Assembly (NCBI GenBank): GCA_905221605.1
Contig: CAJNDS010001180.1
Coordinates: 320,725-384,724 of the forward strand
Direction: 5' to 3'
DNA: 64,000 bases
From: Symbiodinium natans
Lineage: Eukaryota > Sar > Dinophyceae > Suessiales > Symbiodiniaceae
Part shown: positions 24,001 through 34,320 of the stretch, one piece after another
Numbering within the stretch: the stretch's first letter is position 1
Layout of the letters: every line of letters begins with the position of its first letter
Program-made: the position numbers and the translations under genes
Notes under the pieces: model-generated
Told to the model about the DNA's origin: nothing
What the model saw: only the letters and a program-made list of their open reading frames with translations
Databases searched by the model: none

Positions 24001-27000
24001 AAAACAAGACCAAATTCGAAACAACTGTTGTATGGATCCCCTTGGCCTGTGACCCTGAGGTAGTCCTCATTGGGCGTCGAGGCCATGAACCGAGTTTCAT
24101 TGCAAGGGCGCAAAAGGCTTCGGTCGATGGATGCGAGGCTATCAAAGTACTTCTCGTTGTGGCTCCACGACGCATTCCAGCCGCGGTAGTGCTGCAGCAC
24201 CGCCCCATCCTCGAAATGCGACTCCACGAGGACAGACCGTGGAAAGTAGGTAGAAATCGTGCCGTCATAGCCCATCGAGCCCAAATCCACCGGAGCTGTG
24301 GACGGCCACTTCGTCGTGATCTCGCGAATTCGCGCAGCATGGTCCTCGGGCCATGCAAAGATATGCATAGATAAAGCACAGATATGCATAGATACGCCCC
24401 CCCCCCCCAAATGTACCCATGTTTTTCTTCCAAACTGTGTTGTGTGACGAGAGAAAGACGGCTCGCGGAAACGAATGGCAAAAGAGAGGGGAAGCAGATG
24501 TAAGCGATAATGCGTTTTTGCAAGTGCGTATGGTTCTGAGTTTTTCGATGGATATTTTGAGTGTTCAGGGGCTTCATGGGTTTCATCCTTTAAACTCCAA
24601 GCACTTGCTGAGGTCATGACCCGGGCAAAACATGGAGAGCATGTCTCCACATAATCGTCGGCAAGTCTTGGGCTCAGATTAATTGACTGTATTGATTTGT
24701 GCGTTTAGAGGCAAATTTAAGTAAGTCGGCCTTTACGTTGCAGCACTGTAGGAGCTTGTCTCACATGAAAATGTCAATCTCGCGAACTATATTTTGGAAA
24801 GGCCTGGCATTTTACGTTCTGATGCGTTCTGATGTTACTTCTCTGTAGTCATCTAAGAATCCATTAATAACACAACGGAAACGTTGGGAAGGCTGGGGTT
24901 TGAATGCGTACCTAATTACAAGTGAGTCTTGTCTTCAGGGCTTTAAAAAGGCGTTGTGCCTGAGAAGCTGTCTAGTTTTCGTAGGGTCTGTTTTTTTCAT
25001 GGAGATGCAACTCCCAAATCCTAAAACAATGCAATAACCCCTAGGAAAGGTTTGGATTGCGCCTTATGGCCTTTTAAATTTGGGACCATCGTTCTGCAAG
25101 TTGATGTTTGCCTTGGTCTGGTTGAGGGGTTGAGGGGCCGAAGGAAATATCATTATTGACGGATTGCTTCTAGGGAAACTTGGCATCCCCCTGAAAAAGC
25201 CGAAGGAAGTCGTCAGTTGTTTCTGTGACAACTTTGCATTTCCTTGAGGAGTCTTGGGTTTTAGAATTTATTGACTGTGGATTGTTGAATTTAAAGGAGA
25301 TTTTGAACAAGCTGGCCCTTCCCCTGGAAGGGCATGCATAAATGTCTATTTTTTTTAGGGGTTGTCTCCCATGTAATTGTGTGTTTTGGGCTTTGTGGGT
25401 CCATACTTTGGACAAGCCCAAAACAATTTGTTTGAATGCATTTTGCCATTGATATTCATCCAAACATCAATATGACTCAATGGAACCGTTAAGGAAGGCA
25501 GGGATTTATGTACTTGTGAGTCCTGAGGATAACCCTGTTGGGAAACCCCTTGGGAAACATTGAGAGTGAACACCAAGATACTCGCGAGTAACTGCGAGCT
25601 ACTAGCATTTGGGAGGTCCCGGAGAATCGTGAAAAGACACTTGTTCACCGCATTTTCGCTTCCAGGGCCTGCATACACTGTTCTTTTCCCCTTTTTTTAT
25701 ATACAATACATGTGCTCTATATGTGTACACAAAATGTAGGTATTTCCACAGCAATGTATTTCCACAGCAATCGCGACAAGCCCTGCAAACGAAAAGCTTT
25801 GCTTTGGGGACACTCACATTGAGAGCTCTCGTCACGACTCACGGATGGTCTTAAGTCCCCAGGTTTCCCAACAGTTCCGTCGGACTTATCGCTTCTATCT
25901 CTTGAGATGGCGCTTAGTCCTGAGCAGCACATAGCACGAAGAGACTACAAACAAAAAACAAACAACAAACCACAAAAAACAAAGACACCAAAAAAAAAAA
26001 AAAAAAAAAAAACAGGGATAATCCCAAACCAAACAAACCAAACAAACCAAAACAAACCAAAACAAACCAAAACAAACCAAAACAAACCAAACCAAAAAAC
26101 ATAAAATCCCAGAGATAATCCCATACCAAAAAACAAAAAACAGGGAGAATCCCAACCAAAAACTAAAAAGCGAAACTAAAAGCACAATGTATTTTTGTTT
26201 TGGCTTTGGTTGGGGTTCGGGATTCTCCCTGGGATTTTGTTTTTTGCTTGTGGTTTCTGTGGATTTTTTGTTTCAGAATCTCCCTGGGATGTTTTTTGGT
26301 TTGAGGTTCTTTGTTTTTGTTGGTTTTGCTGGCTTTTGGGTTTCTAGAGAATGCCCCCGTAATTTTCAAAACAGGACGCAACTCAAGCAGGGAGAAATAA
26401 CAACACAAGGATATGGGCACATGGGGGCATCACAAACACGCATAGATCTGCGTAGCCACTTGAGTCTCGTTGGAGTCTCACTAGAGTCCTCCGCCCACAC
26501 CTCGAGATTGACGTGGTTGTAGGTTACCAAGTCCGGCGCACAACCCGCATCCAGAAGGTCCGTGGGCCGTGGGCAGCCCATCAAGGCGTAGAAGGCATTT
26601 GGCGTTGCGGACCCCGGGCCCGTCTGAATGACGTTGTAGCCCAGCAGCTCCTGAAGCTCTCAGAGGCTTAGAGGCGCTACACACTGACTCTACACTCCTG
26701 ACGCCCCTACTAGTCCTACCAAGCTCAAAGTCCTCGACTAGGATTAGCGACTTAGCATTTAGGGGCTTCAGGGGTTTCAGGGCCAACGTTAGTGTGAAGC
26801 CCCAAGCCTCTAAGAGGATGTGGAGGGCGTTGCTCGTCACATAGTTAGCATCCCAGTCTTGTATGAACAAGCCGATGGGATAGGACTCGCTGTTCGAGGT
26901 CAAATTATTCCTTTGACTTGGGCTTCTGGCATTTGGAAGGCAAGCAGTGCTTGCATCCACTTCTTGGAAGATCCATGCAAACCCAAACAGCTTGCAGAAC

Positions 27001-27011
27001 ACTGCCACCAT
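21081..27011 (-). CDS. Substrate-binding domain / Cys-rich / 7TM receptor-like protein (five exons)
   Basis: I read one gene with exons 27011(or further)-26808, 26650-26489, 24344-24054, 23988-22267 and 22127-21081, all joined in phase 0, giving about 1141 residues from the ATG at 27011. Residues about 40-430 resemble the ABC-type glycine-betaine-like substrate-binding fold seen in dinoflagellate fusions, with DWDANYVTS, LLGYNVIQTGPG, DLGSMGYDG and PDGYWWLSPACR. Residues about 445-645 are cysteine-rich with repeated CxxCxxGxYQ-type units of the GCC2/GCC3 (ephrin-receptor-like) kind. Seven hydrophobic helices follow, then a charged tail of about 100 residues. It is probably a surface receptor or sensor; the ligand is unknown. 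Introns are about 157, 2144, 65 and 139 bases. The first uses a GC donor, the second has AG-GA at both borders without a GT, and the others are GT-AG. The 5' end is uncertain because the frame is open to 27101. Confidence 0.78.
24345..26488 (-). other. Large intron with an inverted A/T-rich repeat
   Basis: This is the proposed second intron of the receptor-like gene. It contains a CAAAACAAAC-type array at about 25945-26160 on the plus strand. A GTTTTTTG/GGGATTCTCCC-rich stretch at about 26190-26345 is its approximate reverse complement, so the two can fold back. No independent coding region was recognised inside. Confidence 0.6.
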
Positions 27012-27101
27012 TGATTTCTGCTCTACGAGGAGTTCTACGTGGCAGCTGATGAGAAACAGCAAGGCGAAATTAAAACTGACTTTCCTCTGTGGCTGCAGCA
27101 A

Positions 27102-27924
27102 CTACCCAAGCTGTGCAACAGGCGCTGGGGCCTCTCTTCCAACTGAAGATGATTGATGTGGCCTCGCGGGGTCTGCCATATTCCGCTGAACGTCACATAT
27201 AGCGTCACAAACAGTACTCAAACATGAACGCAAGAAACCATGCATCACTCAGCGTGGAACATGCTGACTATGACGGTGCCGTGTTATATTATATCCACAA
27301 GCACCTGACACTAGATTCTACCAGTAGCCCTTTCACCTACTGGGGGAGAAAGGGTCCCTCGCTAGCACTCGGACGCCCGTTTCTTTTGACACAATGGGCG
27401 GACCCCATCCTTAACTCGGAGGCTGAGCATCAACGAGCACCTTTGATAGCTGAGCGGGGCACCTGCGCGCGAGCAAGTAACTCGGCAGCACCGTGACGAA
27501 GGCGGCGACTGTCTTCCTCATTGGGGAAAGTTTCCAATGGGGGGGCAGACTATCCGACCTTTGAATGACCCTGCCGTGGAAAACTGCTTCTGCGAAGGGT
27601 TCGGTGGGGTACTTCGGAATCATGATTTTCCCTGCTGTGTAGAGGGCAACATAGCAAGTGGGCAAAGCCATTGATTATCACCAAATGTAAGTTGAAAAGC
27701 CACATGCTTCCGAAGATGTGGAGAAAAAACAACGTTACAAAAATTATGTTAAAGTTTATCTAGGCAGTGGAACACTTGTTAGTGATAGAGTAAAGGAGGC
27801 AAGAATCAGAGTCCTCGACTCGTAGCATGAGCAGCAGAAGTAGTCTAGTAGACTGTAATCACATAAATAGCAGTAGAAGTGGCAAAGGAAATGGCTTTGG
27901 CAGTGCAGTGGCACTGGTCACTAG
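27102..27924. other. Region without a clearly supported gene
   Basis: Sequence upstream of the receptor-like gene. It may hold its promoter or first exon, but I cannot identify either. Short minus-strand hydrophobic frames occur at 27411-27732 without a known motif. Confidence 0.45.
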
Positions 27925-27979
27925 TACTACAGTCGTAGTCGTGGTTTTCGTTTTCGTCGTCGTAGTAGTAGTAGTAGTC

Positions 27980-28015
<36 letters not shown>

Positions 28016-28101
28016 CTACTAGTACTAGTAGTAGCAGTAGTAGCAGTAGCGGTAGCAGTAGCAGTAGCAGTAGCAGGAGCAGTAGCAGTAGCAGTAGTCG
28101 C

Positions 28102-28180
<79 letters not shown>

Positions 28181-28181
28181 C
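27925..28181 (+). repeat. (GTA/TAG)n trinucleotide array
   Basis: About 250 bases of GTA repeats with interspersed GTC and GCA triplets. The three plus-strand readings give poly-Val, poly-Ser and similar tracts; these are not genes. Confidence 0.93.
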
Positions 28182-28542
28182 GGTGCAACCCTATGGTTTG
28201 CCCGCGCTTGTTTTTGGAAGGTACATAAAACATGCGCAGGCGCAGCGTTTCTGGCCTTTGCCGGCCTTTCAACAGTGTTCTTTTTTTCGTTTTTTTTCTT
28301 CATAAACGACGACCCTCTGCGGGTTTCCCTGCGTTCCGGACTTCGCAGAACCCTATGGTTTGCCCGCGCGCGCGTCTTACGGTTTGGGCTTTGGAGTGTT
28401 TCAGGCACGAGTCCAGCACGAGGGCTTCGGTGTTTTGTCGTCCTGGGCTTCAAGGAAATAACACTGCTTTCGGGCGTGGGTTCAGGGTTGAGGCGTAAGA
28501 CAGTTTACGGTTTGCCCGCGTCTTCTGCTTGTGGGCAACGAG
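28182..28542. other. Spacer with a dispersed short repeat
   Basis: The phrase AACCCTATGGTTTGCCCGCG occurs at about 28189 and 28350, and a shorter form TACGGTTTGCCCGCG at about 28506. These look like fragments of a dispersed repeat. No gene recognised. Confidence 0.5.
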
Positions 28543-28973
28543 CAGCCAAAGCCTAAACCTTAAACTCCAGAAGTTCTTGGTCCTATTTCATAGCTCAGGA
28601 TTTCGCAGACGACTCGTCTTGTGGCCACTACACTACTGACGCAGTCCCGTGCTTGTTGGGTCGCGCGGCCACAGGTCCGCGGTCTGCAGAGGCGGACACG
28701 GCCCTGGCATACGGGAAGCGGGGCGCAGACGCTGGCCACCTGCTTCGGAGGCAGAAAGAAAGCCTCCTCAGCGAGCTGCCCAGCGTCTGCGCCCCGCTTC
28801 CCGTATGCCAGGGCCGTGTCCGTCTCTGCAGACCGCGGACCTGTGGCCGCGCGACCCAACAAGCACGGGACTGCGTCAGTAGTGTAGTGGCCACAAGACG
28901 AGTCGTCTGCGAAATCCTGAGCTATGAAATAGGACCAAGAACTTTTGGAGTTTAAGGTTTAGGCTTTGGGCTG
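28543..28973. repeat. Near-perfect long palindrome with nested loop hairpin
   Basis: Left arm 28543-28735 and right arm 28780-28973 are reverse complements over about 190 bases, with only a few differences seen by eye. The 44-base loop itself contains GGAGGC and GCCTCC arms, so almost the whole 430 bases can pair. Because of the symmetry, the same 88-codon frame begins on both strands. It has no coding features beyond that. It could be a foldback element, an inverted duplication made during replication, or the template for a hairpin RNA. Confidence 0.92.
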
Positions 28974-29082
28974 TTGGGTGCCACATGGTTCATGCTGACA
29001 TGCTGCGGCAAGAGCTGACTCAAGCATGCTTGTCCAAACCCATGCTTGACCACTGTGTGTGGGCAAACCACCCGGTTGGGGG

Positions 29083-29326
<244 letters not shown>

Positions 29327-29806
29327 GAAGCGGCTGTGCTTGTGTGATAGAGACATGTCCCCTCGCTTCGCGCGTTGTGATGTTGCATTTTGGCAGCAAG
29401 CATCATTGTAGCATGTGATGCAGTGACGTAGCCATTGCATGTCGTTTGCTCTTGCTTTGTACAGCTTCACGTCATCTCGACTGCAGCTGTGGACACTCAA
29501 TTCAAGGTCGTAGCTCAAAGCAGTTGCTTAGCCGAGCTATATTAGCCGAAGGCAACAAACCCGCCATAGTGCTTGTTAACGTACTGCAGCTGCGCAGCAG
29601 GTTTTGCGAGCTCTTGAGTGCGATCCGAACGGGATCGAGCGGCACTGTGATTCGGGACTTGCGAGAAGAGCAAGGAAACAATCGGCTGACCGAGTGACTG
29701 CGCTAAGCCAAGGAACCCAAGTAGTCTGCTTTGGACGCTTCCCCCGGGTCCACTGGACCTTCTTCTAGTTGGGGGCTGTTCTGGGAAATCACTCCAAGCA
29801 GCTACA
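29327..29806. other. Region without a supported gene
   Basis: Unique sequence between the trinucleotide array and the hypothetical gene starting at 29807. Nothing recognised. Confidence 0.5.
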
Positions 29807-31004
29807 ATGGCGATGCCATCTTCAAGAGGCTACGCAGCCGGGCCTGCTGGCCCGAGGCCTAGGAGTTTAAGCCTCGAGGCGCCAAACCTCGCCGAGTGGT
29901 CCCGCAATCTCTCAGGCTGAAAACGAAAAGGTGGCACTGGAGGCCAGGCAATTCTTGAGGAGCCAGGGCAACAAGCGCTATGGCAGTTTCCTTCAGGAGT
30001 TGAAGCGCCGTGGTGTCACTGTTACCACACCGGAAGCAGCTGAGCTTTATCACCGAGTGGAGCCACTCGTGTTTGGTTCGGCTCATGCGCAGGTGGCGTC
30101 AGCGTATGGGGGAGCGTCTCCTCCTGTGCCGCCCCCGACATCTGGCCCCGCTGCGGCCGAGAACGTTTCTAGGAGCCGTGGAAGTCGTTCGGGGTTGACT
30201 CGCGAAGCCGTCGAGGGAGCCGAAGATCCCGAGACCGGAGCTTCGCTCTCCGAGTTGAAGACCTCGTTTTTGAGCGCGATGGACCCAGATGTCGAGACGC
30301 TAGACGAGTACGAGGTCCGACTTAGTCAGGGAGTCGAGATGGCGCGAGCCGATTGCCGCGATGAGGCCCTTAGTTACACCGAAGGCATGTTGGGTGAGGC
30401 TCAGTACAAGACCGCTTTTGCGCGCTTCCAAAAGTTTGCCACCGATGCGGCGTCCCAAGCCAAAGGGGCGGACGTTGTGCTTCGAGGCATTGGCGCCGGT
30501 ATTTCGGGACTCTTGCAGAAGCCGGGAGCAGATCCTGTGGCGATCTACTATCGTTACGATGGAGCTGTCCGCGCTTATAGGGAACTTGGAGGTACCGATC
30601 CGTCTGGCCGTGTACAAGCACGTCTGCAATCCTTGCATGAGAAGGCCGAGAATGCTCTTGATGCCCGGAGTTTACCTCCGAGTTCTGCTGGGTCTGTCCG
30701 ATCCTCTCAGGACTGGTTGTGGGAGAATTGTGGTTTGGTGTCCCCATCTCGTTTTCGTCGTGGCGATGCTGACGATCTTCCTGCTGCCGGTGCTGCTCAC
30801 CGAGGAAGAGACATGGGTCGCGTGCCCGAAGAGGATGTTGAGCGGAGTCGAAGTTCAGAGCGGAGACAGCATACTCCCCCTTTGCAGCGGGCGAGACCTG
30901 TTTCTTTCGCTACAAGCGCTCCTGCTTATTCTGTCGCTCTTGTTCTCGTTTCTATTTCTGACTCTTGTTGTAGTTGTAGTTGTTGTTGTTGTTGTTGCTG
31001 GTAG
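29807..31004 (+). CDS. Hypothetical protein, possibly frameshifted at its start
   Basis: The main frame runs 29871-31004. It encodes a mostly helical protein with segments such as ARFQKFATDAASQAKGADVV and no domain I recognise. An ATG at 29807 opens a 37-codon frame offset by one base; it stops at 29918-29920 and overlaps the main frame. Joining the two near 29912 by an indel, small intron or frameshift would give a plausible start. The last residues are a Cys run translated from a GTT microsatellite, so the true C terminus probably lies before about 30950. The 3' end abuts a cluster of LTR-end/primer-site-like motifs, so the gene may be associated with a mobile element. Codon third positions are fairly GC-rich, which supports coding. 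Confidence 0.45.
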
Positions 31005-31311
31005 AAACAAAGACTGGAGCCCCGTCAAATTTAAAGAAATTCAAGAGGCACGGGGCGCGGCCCTTCGGGGCGCGCCCGGGGGGTGGTTGGGGCGGGGCGG
31101 GGGTGCTCGGTTGTTGGGGGGGGGGGAACAACACGGGGCACCAGATTTTGTTTCTTCTACAAGGAATAGAAACAACAACCTCATACGAGAGGAAGGGGTG
31201 CTGAAAACAACAGACGGGGCACCAGATTTTGTTTCTACTACTAGCACTTGAAAAAAATCCTCCTGGGGTTATTGGAGGGGCGGGGGGTGCAGAACGACAG
31301 ACGGGGCACCA
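31001..31311. repeat. Cluster of LTR-end/primer-site-like motifs
   Basis: The motif ACGGGGCACCA occurs at 31133-31143, 31214-31224 and 31301-31311. On the minus strand each reads TGGTGCCCCGT, like a tRNA primer site. The first two are followed by AGATTTTGTTTCT. A related copy in the opposite orientation, GTAGAAACAAAGACTGGAGC followed by CCCGT, lies at 31001-31025. Three copies at 81-87 base spacing plus one inverted copy look like remnants of element termini. Confidence 0.55.
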
Positions 31312-31313
31312 AA

Positions 31314-31536
31314 TGTTGATTCTTAGTTGAAAGACTCAAACCTCTGAAGCCTGAGCTTAGGGGACAAGGCAACAAGAGGAAGAACCTCAAAGGGTTAGGG
31401 AACAACACGGCCCTCAACCCTGCGCGCAACCCGCTCTCAGAGCGGCCCTTTTTCATCTTGAGCCAAAAGGTGACGGCAGGTCGTAGTCCTGGTCTGCACA
31501 ACATGACTATACAAGGAGGATACCCGTAAATTAACA
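31314..31536 (-). repeat. LTR of a decayed copia element
   Basis: On the minus strand it runs from TGTTAA at 31536 to TCAACA at 31314, about 223 bases with matching TGTT/AACA ends. A purine tract (AAGGGGGGAG on the minus strand, 31537-31546) lies immediately upstream as a plus-strand primer, so this is a 3' LTR for the minus-strand copia remnant at 32.3-33.2 kb. It contains TTTTGGCTCAAG (31457-31468, minus strand). A primer-site-like motif also follows it on the other side. Confidence 0.65.
31457..31468 (-). promoter_or_regulatory. Spliced-leader-like motif in an LTR
   Basis: TTTTGGCTCAAG on the minus strand, identical to the last 12 bases of the dinoflagellate spliced leader as I know it. 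Sense orientation relative to the element, about 140 bases before the LTR 3' end. Confidence 0.6.
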
Positions 31537-31754
31537 ACTCCCCCCTTCATGTTTGCAGACTCTCAAGTGCTAGAGCTCATTTGAAGCTCGATTCTGGACT
31601 TCAGGAAGCAACAGCTACGAGCTCAACTCTGCAGCCAAACCTACTGTCGATTGAAGTACAGGCTTAGCCATGTACACATTGAATCCAGTATCTCAGGTGA
31701 TCAGGCTGAGATGCAGACTCAATAAACCTTTAAGGTACTTCTGCTTGCAATCTA

Positions 31755-32140
31755 TACAAAACTACTCTCAACCGGCGCAGGACTGTGCTCAGGCGGAGTC
31801 AGAGCGGCGCTTGGGAGCAACTGACATCACGCAGTGCAAGGCTGAGGGCAGGCAAGGCAGAACGAGATCCTCAAGAACTCATTCAGATGACACAGGGATG
31901 ATGGCCCATATCCAAGCGTCTGCAAAAGCACGATGATGGATACTGCACAAGACTACTCCCAATCAGAAGCACAGCTGTGCTCACGCAGAGTCAGAGTGGC
32001 GCTAGGCAGCAGCCAAACACCGACATCACACAGCGCAAGATTGAGGATAGGCAGTGATTTAGGAACGAGTTCTTCAAGAGCTCAGTCGGATGACACAAGG
32101 ATGAAGAGAGCGGCCGCTGGGCATCCGAGTGTCTGCAAGT
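31755..32140. repeat. Two-copy degenerate tandem repeat, period about 190
   Basis: The first copy begins near ACTACTCTCAACCGG (31758) and the second near ACTACTCCCAATCAG (31950). Both continue through CACAG/GCAGGCTGTGCTCA-like, GAGTCAGAG, GACATCAC and CAGATGACACA-like words in the same order. The repeat lies between the LTR and the integrase remnant. It is probably part of the element's untranslated 3' region. Confidence 0.6.
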
Positions 32141-32281
32141 TGCACAGCGCTGGAAGCATCGCTCAGCTGAACAACCATCGCAACACTATCACCAGAGGCA
32201 ATTGTAACAAAGCTTTAGGTGATGGTGAACACACTTAGCTGGGAACATCTGGCAGATGTTTAGTAGAAATGCGCAGCAACT

Positions 32282-33230
32282 TTAGTGCATGAGCCCATTT
32301 CCGGATTGAAAGGGCATTCGTGTACGGATAATGGCGACACAAGCTTCATTATTTGCATGACACAAAAGCTTGATGCCAGGAATCACGGTTTGCCAAACTT
32401 CAAGTAAAGGCAACGCGTCATTGAACAGGGCACTGCTCAAACACAACATACTCTCTTCCGGGAGCATTGGAGTCGCTGAGTGACTTGAACACATGAATGT
32501 GATCAGCTGCGATGACTTCTCCAAATTCCGAGGCTTCAAGCAATGCGGGCTCAGAGTCCTCATCACGAGGCTTGCGACGCACTCTTCTGGAGAAGAGCTT
32601 GGATTGATTGCACACATCACAGAACGGGTTCTTTGGGAAGTGGAACAAGCGATGCTTCACACTTACAGCTTCATCTCTCAGTTTGCGAACTCGATCACTG
32701 ACATGTGCATCATCCACAACGGGAGGTGAACTCAAATCTAGAGGCTTGTCCCCTTCAGGAAGCGCAGACGCAGCAGGACCATCAGGGCTTGCTTGGATAA
32801 GATGTTCTTTGGGTAACCCCCCTGGACGAAGAGGAAGGCATCTCGGACGATTCAACTTCTGCGGGAATGACATCAACCAGCGGAAGATTGTCCAGTAGAA
32901 ACCCAACTCCTATGAGAGCATCCACATCATGCTCGAGAGAAGCAGGATCTTTGGCTGCACACAAGACCATCACAAGTCGATTACCAGTCCAAGGCTTGTG
33001 GCATGAAGTCGATCTTTGGCGGAAAACCGGATGATCTTTTCTTGGACTTCAGTAGACCGACCACACCACCTCGACGGAAGCAACCTAGAGCAAAGGACGA
33101 GTCATCGCTCGGCTCAATCCCTCGGGATTCTCGAACTTCTACAGTTTCTCTGGAGAATCGGCAACGCGGTGCATTTACAGAACACTTATGAAGAAGGTGC
33201 CTGTTGCCGTCAGGTTGCCAAGGATCCAAG
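32282..33230 (-). pseudogene. Decayed Ty1/copia pol fragment (pre-integrase and integrase N-terminus)
   Basis: The 162-codon frame at 32418-32906 contains the copia integrase zinc motif (HRLFHFPKNPFCDVC) followed by FGEVIAADHIHVF, which matches the start of the catalytic core with its first aspartate. Neighbouring frames at 32782-32973 and 32981-33229 appear to continue upstream coding with frame changes. After the GREYVVFEQC segment the reading dissolves. No reverse transcriptase or RNase H is present between here and the LTR at 31314-31536. This is a truncated, inactive copy in minus orientation. Confidence 0.7.
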
Positions 33231-33928
33231 CACGGCTTCTAAACTCTATCCGGTTCGTGTGCAAGAATGTTTTTGTCGACAAAACAAAACTGTGTGTTTT
33301 GTGTGCGAGATTTGGAATGTTTGTAAAATAAACCCATGCACAAAAACGAGCAAGAATAATTCTCAGCACAACTAATGGAAAATGAAAGCGATACTGACAA
33401 CGACCAATGGAGCATTGATGAACAAGACAGACGAAGCAGCGACAGAGTTTCCAAGTTATTCTTTCCACGGCAACGGGTTAAAATGATGAAGCTCCGCCGC
33501 TGGAAGCGACGACAGAAGGCCATTGCGCGGGTTAAGAGTCAGTGCTCCCATAACGAGCGCTTGAGCAAAATAACTGCCATCATGTGTGAACTATATTCGG
33601 ATGGGGAGAGGTAGGTGATCACAATGTTCGCAGTGATCCACCAACGAAGCAATTAACAGAGGAGCACGTAAAGGTACAAGCACCACAAGCGACAATAAAG
33701 CCCACCGAGCACAAAGTACAAGGGGCAACCACACTCTCACAACAGGGCCTCTAACGGGCTTGGTACGAATCTACGGCGCGGGCAAAACATGCGCGGTTTG
33801 CAATTTAGGCAGTGCAGCCCCTTAAGCCATTTAGTTGCAGTCCGGGGCAGGTGAAGGTCCAAAGACTTTGAAGGCTTCGAAGGTAAAAAGAACAAAGAAG
33901 GCAGCAAGCTTTGCGACTTGGGCTGAGG
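33231..33928. other. Sequence left of the gag-only element
   Basis: No gene I can support. A plus-strand frame opens at 33835 and runs in protein-like fashion up to the insertion site of the gag-only element at 33929-33933. It stays open on the far side when the element and one target copy are removed conceptually. Confidence 0.4.
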
Positions 33929-33933
33929 TCCAT
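33929..33933. repeat. Target-site duplication TCCAT, left copy
   Basis: TCCAT directly precedes the left LTR at 33934. An identical TCCAT directly follows the right LTR at 37649-37653. Five bases is the usual Ty1/copia size. The duplication shows that the gag-only element inserted as an intact unit. Confidence 0.92.
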
Positions 33934-34308
33934 CGTGAAAAACCGAAGGTCCCTCTGGTACCTTTTCCCTTGAAAGCACGAACCCTGACCTCTCACACAA
34001 GTGCGGACAGCTCTCTCTTTTTCACAGTCAGAGCCACTTGAGCCAAAAGTCACGAAGTGCACAAACTAAACGAATTCTCTCTTGTGAGCTTAAACTCAGC
34101 TTCAGAACGAAGTTCCTACACACTGCACACTCACTTTAAATAGCGTATTGGGCAAAAACACACTCGTATGATTTCCTTGGAAATCAACGAGGCATAAACC
34201 ATCGAGGATGGGATCACACGGATTCCCAATCACTCCGAAGCAAAACAAACCTATACAAGCTGATCCAAAACATGACAAAAACATCACTGATCAGCCACAA
34301 TCTTCCAC
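33934..34308 (-). repeat. 3' LTR of the gag-only element
   Basis: About 375 bases. On the minus strand it starts after a GGGGGG purine tract with TGGAAGATTG and ends TTTTTCACG. Contains a TATTTAAA box (minus strand, about 34136-34143) and the TTTTGGCTCAAG motif. Confidence 0.9.
34037..34048 (-). promoter_or_regulatory. Spliced-leader-like motif in an LTR
   Basis: TTTTGGCTCAAG on the minus strand, sense to the element, about 90 bases downstream of the TATTTAAA box and about 105 bases before the LTR 3' end. Confidence 0.6.
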
Positions 34309-34320
34309 CCCCCGCATTTT
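34309..34320 (-). promoter_or_regulatory. Polypurine tract of the gag-only element
   Basis: AAAATGCGGGGG on the minus strand, directly before the 3' LTR, in the position used to prime plus-strand DNA synthesis. Confidence 0.8.

Larger units (their letters stand above)
31314..33230 (-). mobile_element. Decayed Ty1/copia element
   Basis: A 3' LTR with its purine tract, a 190-base tandem repeat and an integrase-type pol remnant, all in minus orientation. The 5' LTR was not found; 33231-33928 shows no matching copy. Different family from the elements to its right, judged by LTR sequence. Confidence 0.6.

Noticed and set aside
27859-28453. Long open frames of poly-Val, poly-Ser, poly-Thr and poly-Tyr
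   Set aside because: They are translations of the GTA/TAG array in all phases, with no conserved unique part.
28621-28894. The same 88-codon frame on both strands
   Set aside because: Consequence of the palindrome; no domain, and one copy has no more support than the other.
34102-34287. Identical 61-codon minus-strand frames in the LTRs, also at 37441-37626 and 38074-38259
   Set aside because: They lie wholly within LTR sequence upstream of the likely RNA start and repeat only because the LTRs repeat.
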